DNA of 64,000 nt from Campylobacterales bacterium (GCA_016938175.1 JAFGVE010000016.1:1-64000), one strand, 5' to 3'. Shown: positions 17,883-28,070, counted from the first letter of the stretch. Notes: a model not told the origin generated them from the letters alone. Numbers and translations: made by a program.

Positions 17883-18917
17883 TTACTCTTCATATTTTGT
17901 ATAAATCTCTTTTACATCCTCTATAGCTCCGGAAAAAAGTTCAATGAGAGCAGGGTCAAAATGTTTCCCTTTTTGCTCATTTAAAAAGAGTAAAGCCTCT
18001 TCAAAACTCCATGCTTTTTTATAGGGACGTTTTGATGTAAGTGCATCAAAAACATCTGCAATAGCAGTGATACGAGCATAAATATGTATCTGTTCTTGAT
18101 TGAGTGCATTTGGATATCCACTTCCATCAAATTTTTCATGATGCTCTTTTGCAATGACAGCTCCCGCTTGTAAGAAAGGATTTTTACTATCTTTAAGGAT
18201 CTCATATCCAATCATGGCATGTGTTTTCATATACTCAAACTCATCTGGGTCAAGTTTTCCCGGTTTTAGCAGAATATCGTCACGAATTCCTACTTTACCT
18301 ATGTCATGTAGAGGTGAAGCATAAAAAATGCGTTCTTGTTCCTCTTCTCCAAGACCATAGAGTTTTGCTAAAAGTTTTGAATAGTGTGCAACTCTGGCAA
18401 CATGGCTTGCAGTCTCAGGATCCTTATACTCTGCAGTATTTGAGAGTACTTGTAAGGCATCAAACTCTTGCTGTCTTAGATTTTCGGTTGCTTTTTTTAC
18501 TTCTTCTTCAAGTTTATTGTTGAAGTTTTTTTGTAGGAGTTGGGATTTTTTTATTGCTATAAGGTTTTTAATGCGAAGTTGAAACTCTACTACGTTTAAG
18601 GGTTTACTGAGAAAATCATTTGCTCCAGCCTCCAAAGCATTGATTTTTACATCTTCATTTTGACCGACGGCAGTTATCATTATAGAGAGGATTTCACTAT
18701 GAATAACTCGAAGACTTTTTATAAGTTCAATACCATCCATATCGGGCATCATATAATCTGTGAGTACAATGTCTACAGGATTATTAATAGCATGGTACAA
18801 GGCTTCTGTAGGTGTTGCGAAGAGCTCAATTTTAAGTTCCATTAAAGAGGCTAAACTATCTATAAACTGTAAAATAGTCGGTTCGTCATCAACAGCAATT
18901 ATTTTAATGTCATTCAT
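17883..18917 (-). CDS. Response regulator with HD-GYP phosphodiesterase output
   Basis: 344 residues. A receiver domain (1-120, acidic DDE at 10-12, phospho-Asp54 in [10 protein letters not shown] near 105) is joined by a coiled coil (about 125-155) to an HD-GYP domain. Metal and signature residues are intact: HDIGKVGI (His204-Asp205), [13 protein letters not shown] (GYP 267-269). Such domains hydrolyse c-di-GMP to pGpG/GMP. Its start overlaps the end of the hybrid kinase gene by 8 bp, so it is the likely final phospho-acceptor of the three-gene unit. Confidence 0.93.
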   Translation of the reverse strand: MNDIKIIAVDDEPTILQFIDSLASLMELKIELFATPTEALYHAINNPVDIVLTDYMMPDMDGIELIKSLRVIHSEILSIMITAVGQNEDVKINALEAGANDFLSKPLNVVEFQLRIKNLIAIKKSQLLQKNFNNKLEEEVKKATENLRQQEFDALQVLSNTAEYKDPETASHVARVAHYSKLLAKLYGLGEEEQERIFYASPLHDIGKVGIRDDILLKPGKLDPDEFEYMKTHAMIGYEILKDSKNPFLQAGAVIAKEHHEKFDGSGYPNALNQEQIHIYARITAIADVFDALTSKRPYKKAWSFEEALLFLNEQKGKHFDPALIELFSGAIEDVKEIYTKYEE

Positions 18918-21015
18918 CTTTCATACCTTTTTGCAGTTTTTCTATATGATATTTTTTAAGTACAGAATTTAAAAGTTCCGGATTAATAGGTTTTGTAAGG
19001 TAATCATCCATTCCCGCTTTTAAAAATCGCTCTTTATCTTCAGCACCAGCATTAGCTGTGAGTGCTACAATTGGCAGTCCTTCAGCAAAAGATTGTCTGA
19101 GCTGTTCTGTAGCTTCAAGTCCATTCATTACCGGCATATTTATATCCATTAAGATTAAATCATAGCGTGTGCTGAGTGCCATTTCAAGAGCTTCTCTACC
19201 ATTGTTGGCTATATCAAAGTCTACTTTATGTTTTTTAAGTAACTCACTAATGAGCATTTGGTTTATATCGTGATCTTCTGCAACAAGTATTTTAAGATTG
19301 TACTGTTCATAGAGTATTGATTGTTTATTTTCCGTCTGAATTTTTTTAAGTTCTAAAAGTACATTATAGAGTTTAGATGCTCCACCATAATAGTTATCTA
19401 AATAAGCAACTCTATCGATACTCTCAGTAAGCTCTTCATTCTCATTTATACAGATAATATGCACATTTGGAGCATACTCCAGATAGGTATGTACTTTTTG
19501 CATTGAATCACATATGAGAGTATATTCATTATGAAGTCTATAGATGTCTTGAAACTCTTCATAAGAAGTGAATTGAAAGTTGAGTGAGAAGTTTTTTAAA
19601 TCTTCAGTGAGTTTACGTTTGTACTCTTGCATATCTAAGTCTACTAAAATTGTTTCATCTCTATAGCTACTCGCAAGAGATGCCTCTTTTGAACATTTTG
19701 GCAGTTCAAGAGTAAAGTAAAAAGTTGTACCTACGTTTTCTTTGCTGTCAACTTCTATAAGACCATCCATTGCCTTGACAAGCTCTGAACTGATGTTTAG
19801 TCCAAGCCCCGTTCCTCCATACTTTCTTGTGGTTGAACCATCAGCTTGTGTAAATGCATCAAAAATATCTTTTATACGCTCTTGTTTAATCCCTATTCCA
19901 TTGTCTTGTACTTCAAAACGTATATTTTGGCGTTCTTTACCATCATTGACAAGGGCAATACGGACATTGACCTCTCCACCATTAGGTGTAAATTTCATAG
20001 CATTACCGATGAGATTAGCCATTACCTGCTTAATACGCAGGGTATCTATGAGCAAACATTCATGAATATAAGAATCAAAACTTATCTCGTATGAGATCTG
20101 TTTTGTCATGGCTGTTGCATTAAAAATCATTAAAGAAGTATAGAGTTCAGAAAAAATATTTGTAGGAACTGGATCTATTCTCATGCTTTTTTGTTCTAGT
20201 TTTGAAAAGTCTAAAACATCATTTACTATATTGATAAGCGTTTTTGTAGATGAATCTATAATGTTGACGTAGCGTGTTTGCAGTGCGTCCAGTGGTGTCT
20301 CTTTTAAGAGGTGGGTAAAACCTGTTATGCCATTCATCGGTGTTCTGATTTCATGAGACATATTTGCCAAAAACTCAGATTTTGCTTTCTCGGCGTCTTT
20401 AGCTTTTCGTCTGTCAGCATCTGCTTTTTCTTGTGAATCAAGCATATTGAGATACTGTAGTGTTGAGTTTAAAATAATATAGATAAGCACCATCGTCTCA
20501 GCAATTACCATAATTGCATGTAGGTACACATACTCAATGCCACATCCATAACTAAAGACCATTATCGGTACACCGTCGATTGTGACACCATAGGTTTGTA
20601 AGTAGTTTGTCACAACGTGATGGATGAGAATATAAGCACTTGCAAAAAGGAGAGGTCTGACGTCTTTATAGATAGTTAAAATTGCAAGTACGATAAAGAC
20701 ATGGAAATGCATCTCTATTCGTCCAAAGTGTTGTTGGATGAATATGGAGGAGAATACCATAAGAACTCCTGCTGCAATAAGACGAAATACTAGTTGACCT
20801 TGAAAGTTTAAATAGGCAATAACACTTAAAATAAAAGCTGCTCCTCCAACTACAATGCCTAAAACATACATCCCATAATACTGAGAGGTAATAAAGACTG
20901 CAATGAGCAGATGACCAAAAATGAGCCACATCATTGTCTGGTCAGCCTGTGAGAGATCCTCATGCAGTCGAGGGTCTAAGGAGCGTTTATACTCCTGTAC
21001 AAAACTATTTAACAT
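18910..21015 (-). CDS. Hybrid histidine kinase with MHFHVF-type membrane domain
   Basis: 701 residues. Residues about 28-190 form a six-helix membrane sensor including [13 protein letters not shown], a motif known from other membrane sensors. Then comes a coiled linker, the HisKA dimerisation domain with phospho-His221 in [13 protein letters not shown], an HATPase domain (DNGIGI, GTGLGL), a middle segment like a degenerate receiver (about 455-555), and an intact C-terminal receiver ([21 protein letters not shown]). It autophosphorylates and passes phosphate internally. The start overlaps the end of the HPt gene by 11 bp, predicting relay through that HPt. Confidence 0.93.
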   Translation of the reverse strand: MLNSFVQEYKRSLDPRLHEDLSQADQTMMWLIFGHLLIAVFITSQYYGMYVLGIVVGGAAFILSVIAYLNFQGQLVFRLIAAGVLMVFSSIFIQQHFGRIEMHFHVFIVLAILTIYKDVRPLLFASAYILIHHVVTNYLQTYGVTIDGVPIMVFSYGCGIEYVYLHAIMVIAETMVLIYIILNSTLQYLNMLDSQEKADADRRKAKDAEKAKSEFLANMSHEIRTPMNGITGFTHLLKETPLDALQTRYVNIIDSSTKTLINIVNDVLDFSKLEQKSMRIDPVPTNIFSELYTSLMIFNATAMTKQISYEISFDSYIHECLLIDTLRIKQVMANLIGNAMKFTPNGGEVNVRIALVNDGKERQNIRFEVQDNGIGIKQERIKDIFDAFTQADGSTTRKYGGTGLGLNISSELVKAMDGLIEVDSKENVGTTFYFTLELPKCSKEASLASSYRDETILVDLDMQEYKRKLTEDLKNFSLNFQFTSYEEFQDIYRLHNEYTLICDSMQKVHTYLEYAPNVHIICINENEELTESIDRVAYLDNYYGGASKLYNVLLELKKIQTENKQSILYEQYNLKILVAEDHDINQMLISELLKKHKVDFDIANNGREALEMALSTRYDLILMDINMPVMNGLEATEQLRQSFAEGLPIVALTANAGAEDKERFLKAGMDDYLTKPINPELLNSVLKKYHIEKLQKGMKDE

Positions 21016-23137
21016 CTGTTGTACTCTCGTTATGTGCTGTTGTTAGTTTTTGCAGTTCTTTTAAGAGTGCATCTGCATATTGTTTACATGGCTCTTCTTG
21101 AGCCTTTTGTGCTGCTTCTTCTAAATCACTTGCAAGAGTTGCTATTGTCTCAAAGACAAGTGTAGAAGCAGAGCCTTTTAGGTTATGCGCAATATAAGAG
21201 ATGTTATCAAAGTTTTTGACATTAAGTGCTAACTGTAACTCATGAGTGTTCTTTTGCATACTCTCTATAAATTTTGTTACAAGCCCTTTGTGAATATTTG
21301 CAGGCAAACGGAGTTTGCTCTCCGAGATTTTAAGTTGTTCTGCATAATTACTTGATGGCATTGCAACTGAAGTCGCCGGTGCATCTACACTTGGGACGTC
21401 ATGAATCTTATCTAAGAGTTTAAAGAGATAAAAATGTCCTTGTTCAAATGGTACTTTCATAAGTAAAATGTAGATAGTTGCTACTTTTCCATCTTTTTCA
21501 AGCATATGTACTTTTTGAGGTTCACTTGAGCTTAGGAGTTTATCTTTAATTTTTTGTCGTTGTACCTCACTGAGTGCCATACCTGTTTCAGAGACAAACA
21601 GCTCTTTTATACGTTTAATATTACGTGTAAGTTCTTGTAAGTGGTTATATTGAAATCTCTCATAAAAAGGTCTATTTGCATAAAGAATTTCATTATCTTT
21701 TTGAACAACAATTGTTGTACCAAGATTGTCTAAAAGAACATTTTTGATCTGTTTGTCAGTTTTGAGTTCATTACGGTGTTTAATTATACTTGTAACATCT
21801 TCACGAATTGCTATGAACTCTATGATATTTTCATCTTTATCTAAAATCGGGGTAATGGTAGATTGCACATAGTAGTCTTCACCATTTTTTCTACGGTTTT
21901 TTAATACACCGCGCCAGATTTGCTTTGATAAAATTGTTTTCCACATATGCGTAAAAATAGAGTCTGCTGAGTCTGGATGGCGAACAATATTGTGGGATTG
22001 ACCAATGAGCTCTTCTTGTTTGTAGCCACTGATTTGGCAAAACTTTTCATTTACAAACGTGATTTTACCCTGAGGATTTGTTTTTGAAACGATTGCTGAT
22101 TGGTCAATTGCGTATTTGTACTGTTCAAGTATGGCTTCACTACGCATCTGCTCTTTTTTTGTACGGTTGAAAAGATAGATAGCAATGAGTAAAATTAACA
22201 TCCAAATAAAAAGTTTAACAAGTTGTGTATAGAGAATCCAGTTTGGCATATCACTGCTAATTTTTGCAACAAGATAGCCTAACTGTGTACCTTCAATATC
22301 TTTTATTGGAGTAAAAAGAAAAATGGTTGATGGGTTTATATAAGATTGTTCTACATAGCCAACAGGTTGATTGAGTCCAAGAGTATGTAAGAGTTCATTT
22401 TTAATCCCATTAAAGTTAAACACTGAGTCTCCATCAGTCTCTTTTGTAATGTAGTAGTTGGGTATACCGGAGAGTTTATAACTCTTTTTACGTGTTTTCT
22501 CGAGTATCTTATTATCTATAGTCTCTTTTGATAAAAGAAGGGTATAGTCTCCACCCATCTGTTTTTGCAGGGCATTAAGTAAGAAACGTGGTCTATAGGA
22601 TATCTCTACTGAGCCAATGAAGCTGTTCCCATCAAAGATAGGATAGATATAACGTATCTCTTCATTATATACACCAATTTCTAAGCCAGTACGTGGAGTA
22701 TGGTCTTTTACTATATTTTTTATTGAGTTTCTAAGAGCTGTAAGAGAGTCACCATATTTTTCTGGTTTATGAAAACGTAAAAAGCTTTTTCCTTCTGAGT
22801 CATGAAAATGAAAAACAGCAAATCCTTTGCTACTAAGATATTGATAGGTATTATAAAAATAGTTATAGAGTTTTTTACGAGCATCATCCGCTTGAGTAGG
22901 GTCTTTTTCTATCTGTATTAAAAGTGATTTTAGTTCTTCATTGTTTTTGATACTCTCACTGTAAAAAAGGTCTGCAATAAGTTTATGTGAGTTTATCTGG
23001 TTTTCAAAATTAGTTTGTAGTTGTACAAGTTTTTCATTGAGGTAAGTTCTTTTGTTAATAAGATAGTCTATATAAGACATATTTGATATAAGAACAACAG
23101 CGACTGCTATAAGGTAAAATCGTTTGCTTTTAAGCAT
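21005..23137 (-). CDS. CACHE-PAS-HPt sensory phosphotransfer protein
   Basis: 710 residues from the chosen ATG. TM1 (about 5-20), a large periplasmic CACHE-like sensor (about 30-300, with the [19 protein letters not shown] strand), TM2 (about 308-328), a PAS domain (about 345-460, with VRHPD and [11 protein letters not shown]), a second PAS-like segment (about 470-595), and a C-terminal HPt domain with phospho-His651 in [11 protein letters not shown]. It has no kinase, cyclase or methyl-accepting domain, so it can only receive and hand on phosphate. A frame start exists 12 bp earlier (TTG, 23149), but the ATG at 23137 has GGGAG five bases before it. Confidence 0.85.
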   Translation of the reverse strand: MLKSKRFYLIAVAVVLISNMSYIDYLINKRTYLNEKLVQLQTNFENQINSHKLIADLFYSESIKNNEELKSLLIQIEKDPTQADDARKKLYNYFYNTYQYLSSKGFAVFHFHDSEGKSFLRFHKPEKYGDSLTALRNSIKNIVKDHTPRTGLEIGVYNEEIRYIYPIFDGNSFIGSVEISYRPRFLLNALQKQMGGDYTLLLSKETIDNKILEKTRKKSYKLSGIPNYYITKETDGDSVFNFNGIKNELLHTLGLNQPVGYVEQSYINPSTIFLFTPIKDIEGTQLGYLVAKISSDMPNWILYTQLVKLFIWMLILLIAIYLFNRTKKEQMRSEAILEQYKYAIDQSAIVSKTNPQGKITFVNEKFCQISGYKQEELIGQSHNIVRHPDSADSIFTHMWKTILSKQIWRGVLKNRRKNGEDYYVQSTITPILDKDENIIEFIAIREDVTSIIKHRNELKTDKQIKNVLLDNLGTTIVVQKDNEILYANRPFYERFQYNHLQELTRNIKRIKELFVSETGMALSEVQRQKIKDKLLSSSEPQKVHMLEKDGKVATIYILLMKVPFEQGHFYLFKLLDKIHDVPSVDAPATSVAMPSSNYAEQLKISESKLRLPANIHKGLVTKFIESMQKNTHELQLALNVKNFDNISYIAHNLKGSASTLVFETIATLASDLEEAAQKAQEEPCKQYADALLKELQKLTTAHNESTTDVK

Positions 23138-23243
23138 TAAGACTCCCAATTATGGACAAAATATAGAGAGTATAGCTATTCTATAAATAAATCAATCTTA
23201 AATACTTTTGCAGCCAACTTTCTAAAAGCTATTGTCAGTTAGT

Positions 23244-23657
23244 TTAGAACTTTATACTTTCAGTTGAGTGCAAAGATGCAAGTGAAGTGTTTTTGAGCAT
23301 ATCTTCCAAGAGTGCTTTAGGTTTGAGCCATTGGTTGTGCAGAGCACACGGATTACTACTGTCACACTTTTCAAAACCTAAAATACAGCGGTTTGACTCC
23401 AAAGCTTCTCCAATAGCCTCTAAAATATCACAAAGAAAAATTTTATCTGCGTCCAGTGCAAGTGTAAAACCACCATCACGACCTCGAATGGAATTAAGAA
23501 GACCTTTTTTGTGAAGTTGTGTCATTAATTTAGTGAGGTATTTATAAGGAAGATTGAGCTCTTCATGTAAAAATGCTACTGAGTACGGTTGCGTTGGATG
23601 CCTGTGAAGGTAAGATAAAACGCGAATTGCATACTCAGATGTTTTGGAAAAATGCAC
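23244..23657 (-). CDS. Rrf2-family Fe-S transcriptional regulator (NsrR/IscR-like)
   Basis: 137 residues. The N-terminal winged helix has the Rrf2 hallmark (ISKTSEYAIRVL-like start, LPYKYLTKLMTQLHKKGLL, GRDGGF). Three cysteines, Cys91, Cys98 and Cys104, lie where NsrR and IscR bind an iron-sulfur cluster, so it should sense NO, oxygen or iron. The start is GTG preceded by AAGGAG. It is divergent from a globin gene, with two matching palindromes between; NO-responsive control of the globin is the best inference. Confidence 0.87.
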   Translation of the reverse strand: MHFSKTSEYAIRVLSYLHRHPTQPYSVAFLHEELNLPYKYLTKLMTQLHKKGLLNSIRGRDGGFTLALDADKIFLCDILEAIGEALESNRCILGFEKCDSSNPCALHNQWLKPKALLEDMLKNTSLASLHSTESIKF

Positions 23658-23713
23658 TGTAACTCCTTATTTGGCTCTTGAATTCTAACTTTTTCTAGTT
23701 TATGTTCTACTGT

Positions 23714-23743
23714 ATTTAATACTACCTTATGGTAGTATTAAAT
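23714..23743. promoter_or_regulatory. Perfect palindrome, first Rrf2-type operator candidate
   Basis: 13-bp arms ATTTAATACTACC and GGTAGTATTAAAT around TTAT, with no mismatch. The 18-bp core (23720-23737, TACTAC...GTAGTA) recurs 49 bp downstream. It lies midway between the divergent rrf2 and globin genes. Confidence 0.7.
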
Positions 23744-23768
23744 GAAAATATGCTCTAAATTCACAATA

Positions 23769-23786
23769 TACTACTTTAAGATAGTA
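23769..23786. promoter_or_regulatory. Second operator copy, next to the globin -10 box
   Basis: TACTAC, TTTAAG, ATAGTA: the same 18-bp layout as the first palindrome (consensus TACTACYTTAWGRTAGTA). It ends 4 bp before the TATAAT at 23791-23796, so occupancy would cover the globin promoter. Confidence 0.65.
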
Positions 23787-23790
23787 ATTA

Positions 23791-23796
23791 TATAAT
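23791..23796 (+). promoter_or_regulatory. -10 box (TATAAT) of the globin gene
   Basis: Perfect TATAAT 27 bp before the globin ATG, abutting the second palindrome. Confidence 0.6.
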
Positions 23797-23823
23797 TTTT
23801 GAAATTTATACAAAGGACAGAGA

Positions 23824-24252
23824 ATGAGTTTATCAACTGAGACAATTAAATCTATTAAAGAGACCACACCTTTAGTGCAAAAAAATGCAGAAAAAATTAC
23901 TACGAGAATGTATAAGATACTTTTTAGTGATTATCCGCAGACTAAAGAGTTATTTGCCAATGCAGAGAAGGACCAGCATAAAAAATTAGCTGGAGCAATA
24001 GCGGCATTTGCATCTAATATTGACAATCTTGAGGTGCTTTTTCCAGCTGTTCAAAAAATGGCACAGACACATGTAAGTACAAAGGTTCTCCCTATACACT
24101 ATCCAATGGTTGGAGACTCTTTAATCAGGGCTATAAGTGATACTTTAGGGGATGCTTTTACTACAGAGTATAAAGAGGCATGGATAGAGGCGTATAATTT
24201 TTTAGGTGACATACTAATGAAACGTGAGCAGGAGTTATATGCGCAAAAATAA
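23824..24252 (+). CDS. Single-domain globin, flavohaemoglobin-like (Cgb type)
   Basis: 142 residues, the haem domain only, without the FAD/NAD reductase of Hmp. Proximal haem ligand is His83 in MAQTHVS; Tyr30 and Gln51 fit the distal B10 and E7 positions of NO-detoxifying bacterial globins. The Campylobacter homologue Cgb removes nitric oxide as an NO dioxygenase. It lies behind two palindromes and opposite an Fe-S Rrf2 regulator, and its last codons overlap the HPP gene. Confidence 0.88.
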   Translation: MSLSTETIKSIKETTPLVQKNAEKITTRMYKILFSDYPQTKELFANAEKDQHKKLAGAIAAFASNIDNLEVLFPAVQKMAQTHVSTKVLPIHYPMVGDSLIRAISDTLGDAFTTEYKEAWIEAYNFLGDILMKREQELYAQK

Positions 24253-24697
24253 AAAGACGAACATACAGAAGGCTAAAAGTGCTCTCATTGTAAGCTTAGG
24301 TGCTATTATTGGGCTCTCTTTTATAGGCTTGTTGGCGCAAACAACACAAAGTATGATGATTATAGCTCCGTTTGGCGCTACTGCTGTTTTACTCTTTGCA
24401 TTGCCACATAGTCCTTCATCAACACCTCTAAGTGTTGTGAGCAGTTATGCAATTGCATCTGCCGTAGGTTTGGTTTTTTTATTTTATGGGGCAGGGGATT
24501 GGCTTTATATAGGTATAGGGTTTGGAATAACACTCTTTTTATTACAGATATTTGAGGTTGTTCATCCTCCTGCAGGTGCACATTATATTGTTGTTACACA
24601 AGGTACTTTAACTCTTCATGCACTTGCGCCACTTATAGTTGGACTCTCTATTCTTGTAATTATTGCCATTTTTTTCAAGCGAGCTTTGAGTGATTAG
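24239..24697 (+). CDS. HPP-family integral membrane protein
   Basis: 152 residues from the ATG at 24239, which has AGGAG just upstream; the frame is open 15 bp earlier, but that start lacks a site. Four to five hydrophobic helices contain the family signature HPPAGAHYIVV near residue 113. Plant plastid and cyanobacterial HPP proteins have been linked to nitrite transport, which would suit a partner of an NO-detoxifying globin. It overlaps the globin gene by 14 bp, so expression should be coupled. Confidence 0.8.
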   Translation: MRKNKKTNIQKAKSALIVSLGAIIGLSFIGLLAQTTQSMMIIAPFGATAVLLFALPHSPSSTPLSVVSSYAIASAVGLVFLFYGAGDWLYIGIGFGITLFLLQIFEVVHPPAGAHYIVVTQGTLTLHALAPLIVGLSILVIIAIFFKRALSD

Positions 24698-24799
24698 GCT
24701 CTTTTAACTGAAAAAAATGCAATTGTATAGTTTTTTAAAGCATTGATAAGGGTTAAGTTGGCTACACTCTAAAAATGAAATAGCATAAAAGGATAGATC

Positions 24800-25009
24800 A
24801 TGAGTAAAATCAACATGAATGTACAACTTAACCTTTTAAAAGAGGCTGGTGTTTACTTTAGAGAGATGCAAGTAGCAAACAGAATAATTCCTGATGCAAA
24901 AAAAGAGGGAATTCTTCTAACGCAAGAGCATATTGAAGAGTGGTTAGAAGTTTTTTATGAAGATCGTATTATGATGGATACGTGTAACCAATCACACGTT
25001 CGTAGATAG
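24800..25009 (+). CDS. Small hypothetical protein, 69 residues
   Basis: Not recognised. A good AAAGGAT ribosome site precedes the ATG. The protein is charged and helical, with one Cys and His near the C-terminus (MMDTCNQSHVRR). No signal peptide or membrane segment. It stands alone, followed by a 7-bp hairpin at 25026-25047, so it probably has its own transcript. Confidence 0.6.
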   Translation: MSKINMNVQLNLLKEAGVYFREMQVANRIIPDAKKEGILLTQEHIEEWLEVFYEDRIMMDTCNQSHVRR

Positions 25010-25025
25010 AACTTCTTTTAAAATC

Positions 25026-25047
25026 TAGCTGCTCTTCTTGGCAGCTA
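25026..25047 (+). terminator. Hairpin after the 69-residue gene
   Basis: TAGCTGC / GCAGCTA, 7 bp, loop of 8 bases, 17 bp after the stop. The T-run downstream is weak. Confidence 0.4.
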
Positions 25048-25119
25048 TAGATACCTTTCAAATTTTTCTACTTTTTAAACCCACAATTTTACACTTTTAG
25101 CAATGAGTTAAGGACAGTA

Positions 25120-25629
25120 ATGAAAATATATGACAATGTAGTACTAATAGGTTTTATGGGAAGTGGAAAAACAAGTGTTGGTAAAATACTTGCAAGACAT
25201 CTCTTTAAAGAGTTTGTGGATGTTGACACTCTTATTGAAACAGAACAAAACGCTACGATTTCTGAAATTTTTGCAGAACATGGAGAGGAGTACTTTAGAA
25301 CACTTGAGAGTGAGTGTTTAGCAAAACTCACACAAAAAACAGGACAAGTTATAGCTACAGGTGGGGGACTTCCTATTTATAACAAAATACCGGAGAAGTC
25401 ACTCGTGGTATTTATTGATGCTGATTTTGATGTAATTTTAAGACGTTTGAGTGCAAAAGAGCATGCTAAGCGTCCTTTACTTCAGGATGAAAAGCGTGCA
25501 AGGGCTCTTTTTGATGAGAGAATTGATACATATCGCCAACAGGCAACTTTTGTTGTTGATGCAAATCAGAGTATAAATACTTTTATTCACGTTATACGTG
25601 ACTTTATTCTCGATAAGCGGGTACTCTAG
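25120..25629 (+). CDS. aroK: Shikimate kinase
   Basis: 169 residues, normal length. P-loop GFMGSGKTSVGK (10-21), shikimate-binding DVD near residue 36 and ATGGGLP near residue 80, plus the RPLL lid arginine. It phosphorylates shikimate in aromatic amino-acid synthesis. The stop codon touches the convergent thioredoxin gene's stop without any intervening base. Confidence 0.94.
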   Translation: MKIYDNVVLIGFMGSGKTSVGKILARHLFKEFVDVDTLIETEQNATISEIFAEHGEEYFRTLESECLAKLTQKTGQVIATGGGLPIYNKIPEKSLVVFIDADFDVILRRLSAKEHAKRPLLQDEKRARALFDERIDTYRQQATFVVDANQSINTFIHVIRDFILDKRVL

Positions 25630-25998
25630 TTACTCCGCACTCTCTTCTTGTGCTATCTCTTCACGAATAGCATCCATGTCAAGACCTTTGACATGTGCAA
25701 TCATTTTATCAAAAGCCTCTTCAGGAAGTGAACCAGCTTGGTTAAGGAGAATAATACCCTGACGAACAACCATAAGTGTTGGAATTGAAAAAACATTGTA
25801 TTGTGCTGCTAGTGTCTGCTGCTCTTCTGTATTTACTTTAGCAAAAACTACGTCTGTATGTTTCTCTGATACCTTTTCAAAAATAGGAGCAAATTGTCTA
25901 CATGGACCGCACCACTCTGCCCAAAAATCTACTATTACTATTTCATTATTGTCAAGAGTGAGGTTAAAATCTTCTACTGTTAAATCTTTACATGCCAT
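25630..25998 (-). CDS. Thioredoxin-like protein
   Basis: 122 residues from the ATG at 25998, which has AGGAG six bases upstream; the frame continues 33 bp further without a ribosome site. Thioredoxin fold with active site WAEWCGPCRQF near residue 27 and cis-Pro in SIPTLM near 70. The glutamate-rich tail (about 105-122) extends beyond classical TrxA of about 105-108 residues. A cytoplasmic disulfide reductant or a dedicated thioredoxin. Confidence 0.85.
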   Translation of the reverse strand: MACKDLTVEDFNLTLDNNEIVIVDFWAEWCGPCRQFAPIFEKVSEKHTDVVFAKVNTEEQQTLAAQYNVFSIPTLMVVRQGIILLNQAGSLPEEAFDKMIAHVKGLDMDAIREEIAQEESAE

Positions 25999-26056
25999 GG
26001 AAAACTCCTTTGATTTCTGGGAGTATAACATAGTAGTTGTGTTTCCTTGCTTTAGC

Positions 26057-26062
26057 TATAAT
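26057..26062 (+). promoter_or_regulatory. -10 box (TATAAT) immediately before the uvrB start
   Basis: Perfect TATAAT ending 7 bp before the ATG at 26070, so transcription should begin at or next to the start codon. No purine-rich ribosome site is present. Confidence 0.55.
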
Positions 26063-26069
26063 TCCACCA

Positions 26070-28052
26070 ATGAAGAAACAAGTGGAATTTAATGTAGTAT
26101 CGGATTATCAGCCAGCCGGAGATCAGCCTCAGGCGATAGAAAAGCTTGCAGAATCGATACTCTCTGGCAATCAGTACCAAACACTTCAAGGTGTGACAGG
26201 AAGTGGTAAAACGCATACAATGGCACGTATTATAGAAAAAGTGCAGATGCCAACTATTATTATGACGCACAACAAAACTCTTGCAGCTCAGCTCTACAGT
26301 GAATTTCGTCAATTCTTTCCAAACAATCATGTTGAGTATTTTGTATCCTACTATGACTATTATCAACCAGAGGCATATATTCCACGTCAAGATTTGTTTA
26401 TAGAAAAAGATAGTGCTATAAATGATGAATTAGAGCGCTTACGTTTAAGTTCAACAGCAAATCTACTCTCTTATGATGATGTTATTGTTATTGCTTCTGT
26501 ATCTGCAAACTATGGTTTGGGAGATCCAGAAGAGTATTTAAATATGGTGCAAGCCTTAGCTGTTGGAGATGATATAAATCAAAAAAAGCTTCTTTTACGT
26601 TTGGTAGAGATGGGATATTCACGAAATGATACCTATTTTGATTCAGGGCATATTCGAGTTAATGGAGAGAGCGTAGATATTTATCCTCCTTATTTTGAAC
26701 AAGAAGCTATACGTGTAGAGTTTTTTGGTGATGAGATAGAAGCTATTTATACCTTTGATATTATTGATAATAAACGTTTAGATGAGCATAAAGAAATTAC
26801 GATTTATGCAACTTCACAGTTTAGTGTTGGACAAGAAAAAATGGCTTTGGCAATTAAACGTATTGAAGAGGAGCTTGATGAGCGACTAGATTTTTTTCAA
26901 AAAGAAGGAAAGCTAGTCGAGTACCAAAGACTAAAACAGCGTGTTGAGTTTGACTTAGAGATGCTGCAAACAACGGGTATGTGTAAGGGGGTAGAGAATT
27001 ACTCTCGTTTACTTACAAATAAAAAACCGGGCGAGGCACCTTTTACACTACTTGATTATTTTGAACAAAATAACAAAGAGTATCTGGTTATAGTAGATGA
27101 GTCTCACGTTTCTCTTCCACAATACAGAGGAATGTATGCTGGAGACAGAGCACGTAAAGAGGTACTTGTCGAGTATGGTTTTCGTTTGCCATCAGCCTTG
27201 GATAACCGTCCTTTAATGCTTGATGAGTATATAAACAAAGCACCGCACTATCTGTTTGTTTCAGCAACACCTGCCACGTACGAGCTTGAGATCTCAGCGT
27301 GTAAAGCAGAACAGGTTATCCGTCCTACAGGACTTTTAGACCCGATTATTGATATAAAAAGTTCAGATAATCAAGTTGAAGATATACATGATGAGATTAA
27401 AAAAGTAGTTCTTAAAAATGAGCGTATACTTATAACTGTACTGACTAAAAAAATGGCTGAGGCATTGACAAAGTATTTAGCAGATTTGGGCATTAAAGTG
27501 CAGTATATGCACTCTGATATTGATACTATAGAGAGAAATCAAATTATTCGTGCGCTTCGTTTGGGAGAGTTTGATGTACTCATAGGTATTAACCTGCTTC
27601 GAGAGGGATTAGACTTGCCGGAAGTAAGTTTAGTTGCAATCTTAGATGCTGATAAAGAGGGCTTTTTACGCAGTGAAACCTCACTTATTCAGACTATTGG
27701 TAGAGGTGCTAGAAATGCAAATGGACGTGTTATTCTCTATGCCAATAAAATGACAGGTTCTATGCAAAGAGCAATAGATACAACAAAAGCAAGACGTGAG
27801 TTACAAGAAGCACACAATAAAAAGCACGGTATAACTCCACAAACGACTAAACGTACACTTGATGAGAATTTAAAACTTGAAGACCACGGTGGAATATACC
27901 AAAAGCATAAGAAAATTGAGAAGATGCCGGCGAGTGAACGTAAGGCTTTAACAAAAGAGTTAATGTTAAAGATGAAGCAGGCCGCTAAAGAGTTGAACTT
28001 TGAAGAAGCGGCACGCTTACGTGATGAGATCGCAAAAATTAAACAACTATAA
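26070..28052 (+). CDS. uvrB: Excinuclease ABC subunit B
   Basis: 660 residues from the chosen ATG. Walker [11 protein letters not shown] near residue 42, the beta-hairpin [16 protein letters not shown] helicase motif, QTIGRGARN motif VI and the C-terminal UVR motif ([22 protein letters not shown]) that contacts UvrC. It verifies damage and loads UvrC in nucleotide excision repair. An in-frame TTG at 26037 would precede the -10 box, so it cannot be used by that promoter. Confidence 0.96.
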   Translation: MKKQVEFNVVSDYQPAGDQPQAIEKLAESILSGNQYQTLQGVTGSGKTHTMARIIEKVQMPTIIMTHNKTLAAQLYSEFRQFFPNNHVEYFVSYYDYYQPEAYIPRQDLFIEKDSAINDELERLRLSSTANLLSYDDVIVIASVSANYGLGDPEEYLNMVQALAVGDDINQKKLLLRLVEMGYSRNDTYFDSGHIRVNGESVDIYPPYFEQEAIRVEFFGDEIEAIYTFDIIDNKRLDEHKEITIYATSQFSVGQEKMALAIKRIEEELDERLDFFQKEGKLVEYQRLKQRVEFDLEMLQTTGMCKGVENYSRLLTNKKPGEAPFTLLDYFEQNNKEYLVIVDESHVSLPQYRGMYAGDRARKEVLVEYGFRLPSALDNRPLMLDEYINKAPHYLFVSATPATYELEISACKAEQVIRPTGLLDPIIDIKSSDNQVEDIHDEIKKVVLKNERILITVLTKKMAEALTKYLADLGIKVQYMHSDIDTIERNQIIRALRLGEFDVLIGINLLREGLDLPEVSLVAILDADKEGFLRSETSLIQTIGRGARNANGRVILYANKMTGSMQRAIDTTKARRELQEAHNKKHGITPQTTKRTLDENLKLEDHGGIYQKHKKIEKMPASERKALTKELMLKMKQAAKELNFEEAARLRDEIAKIKQL

Positions 28053-28070
28053 AAGAGAGAATAAAAATAG

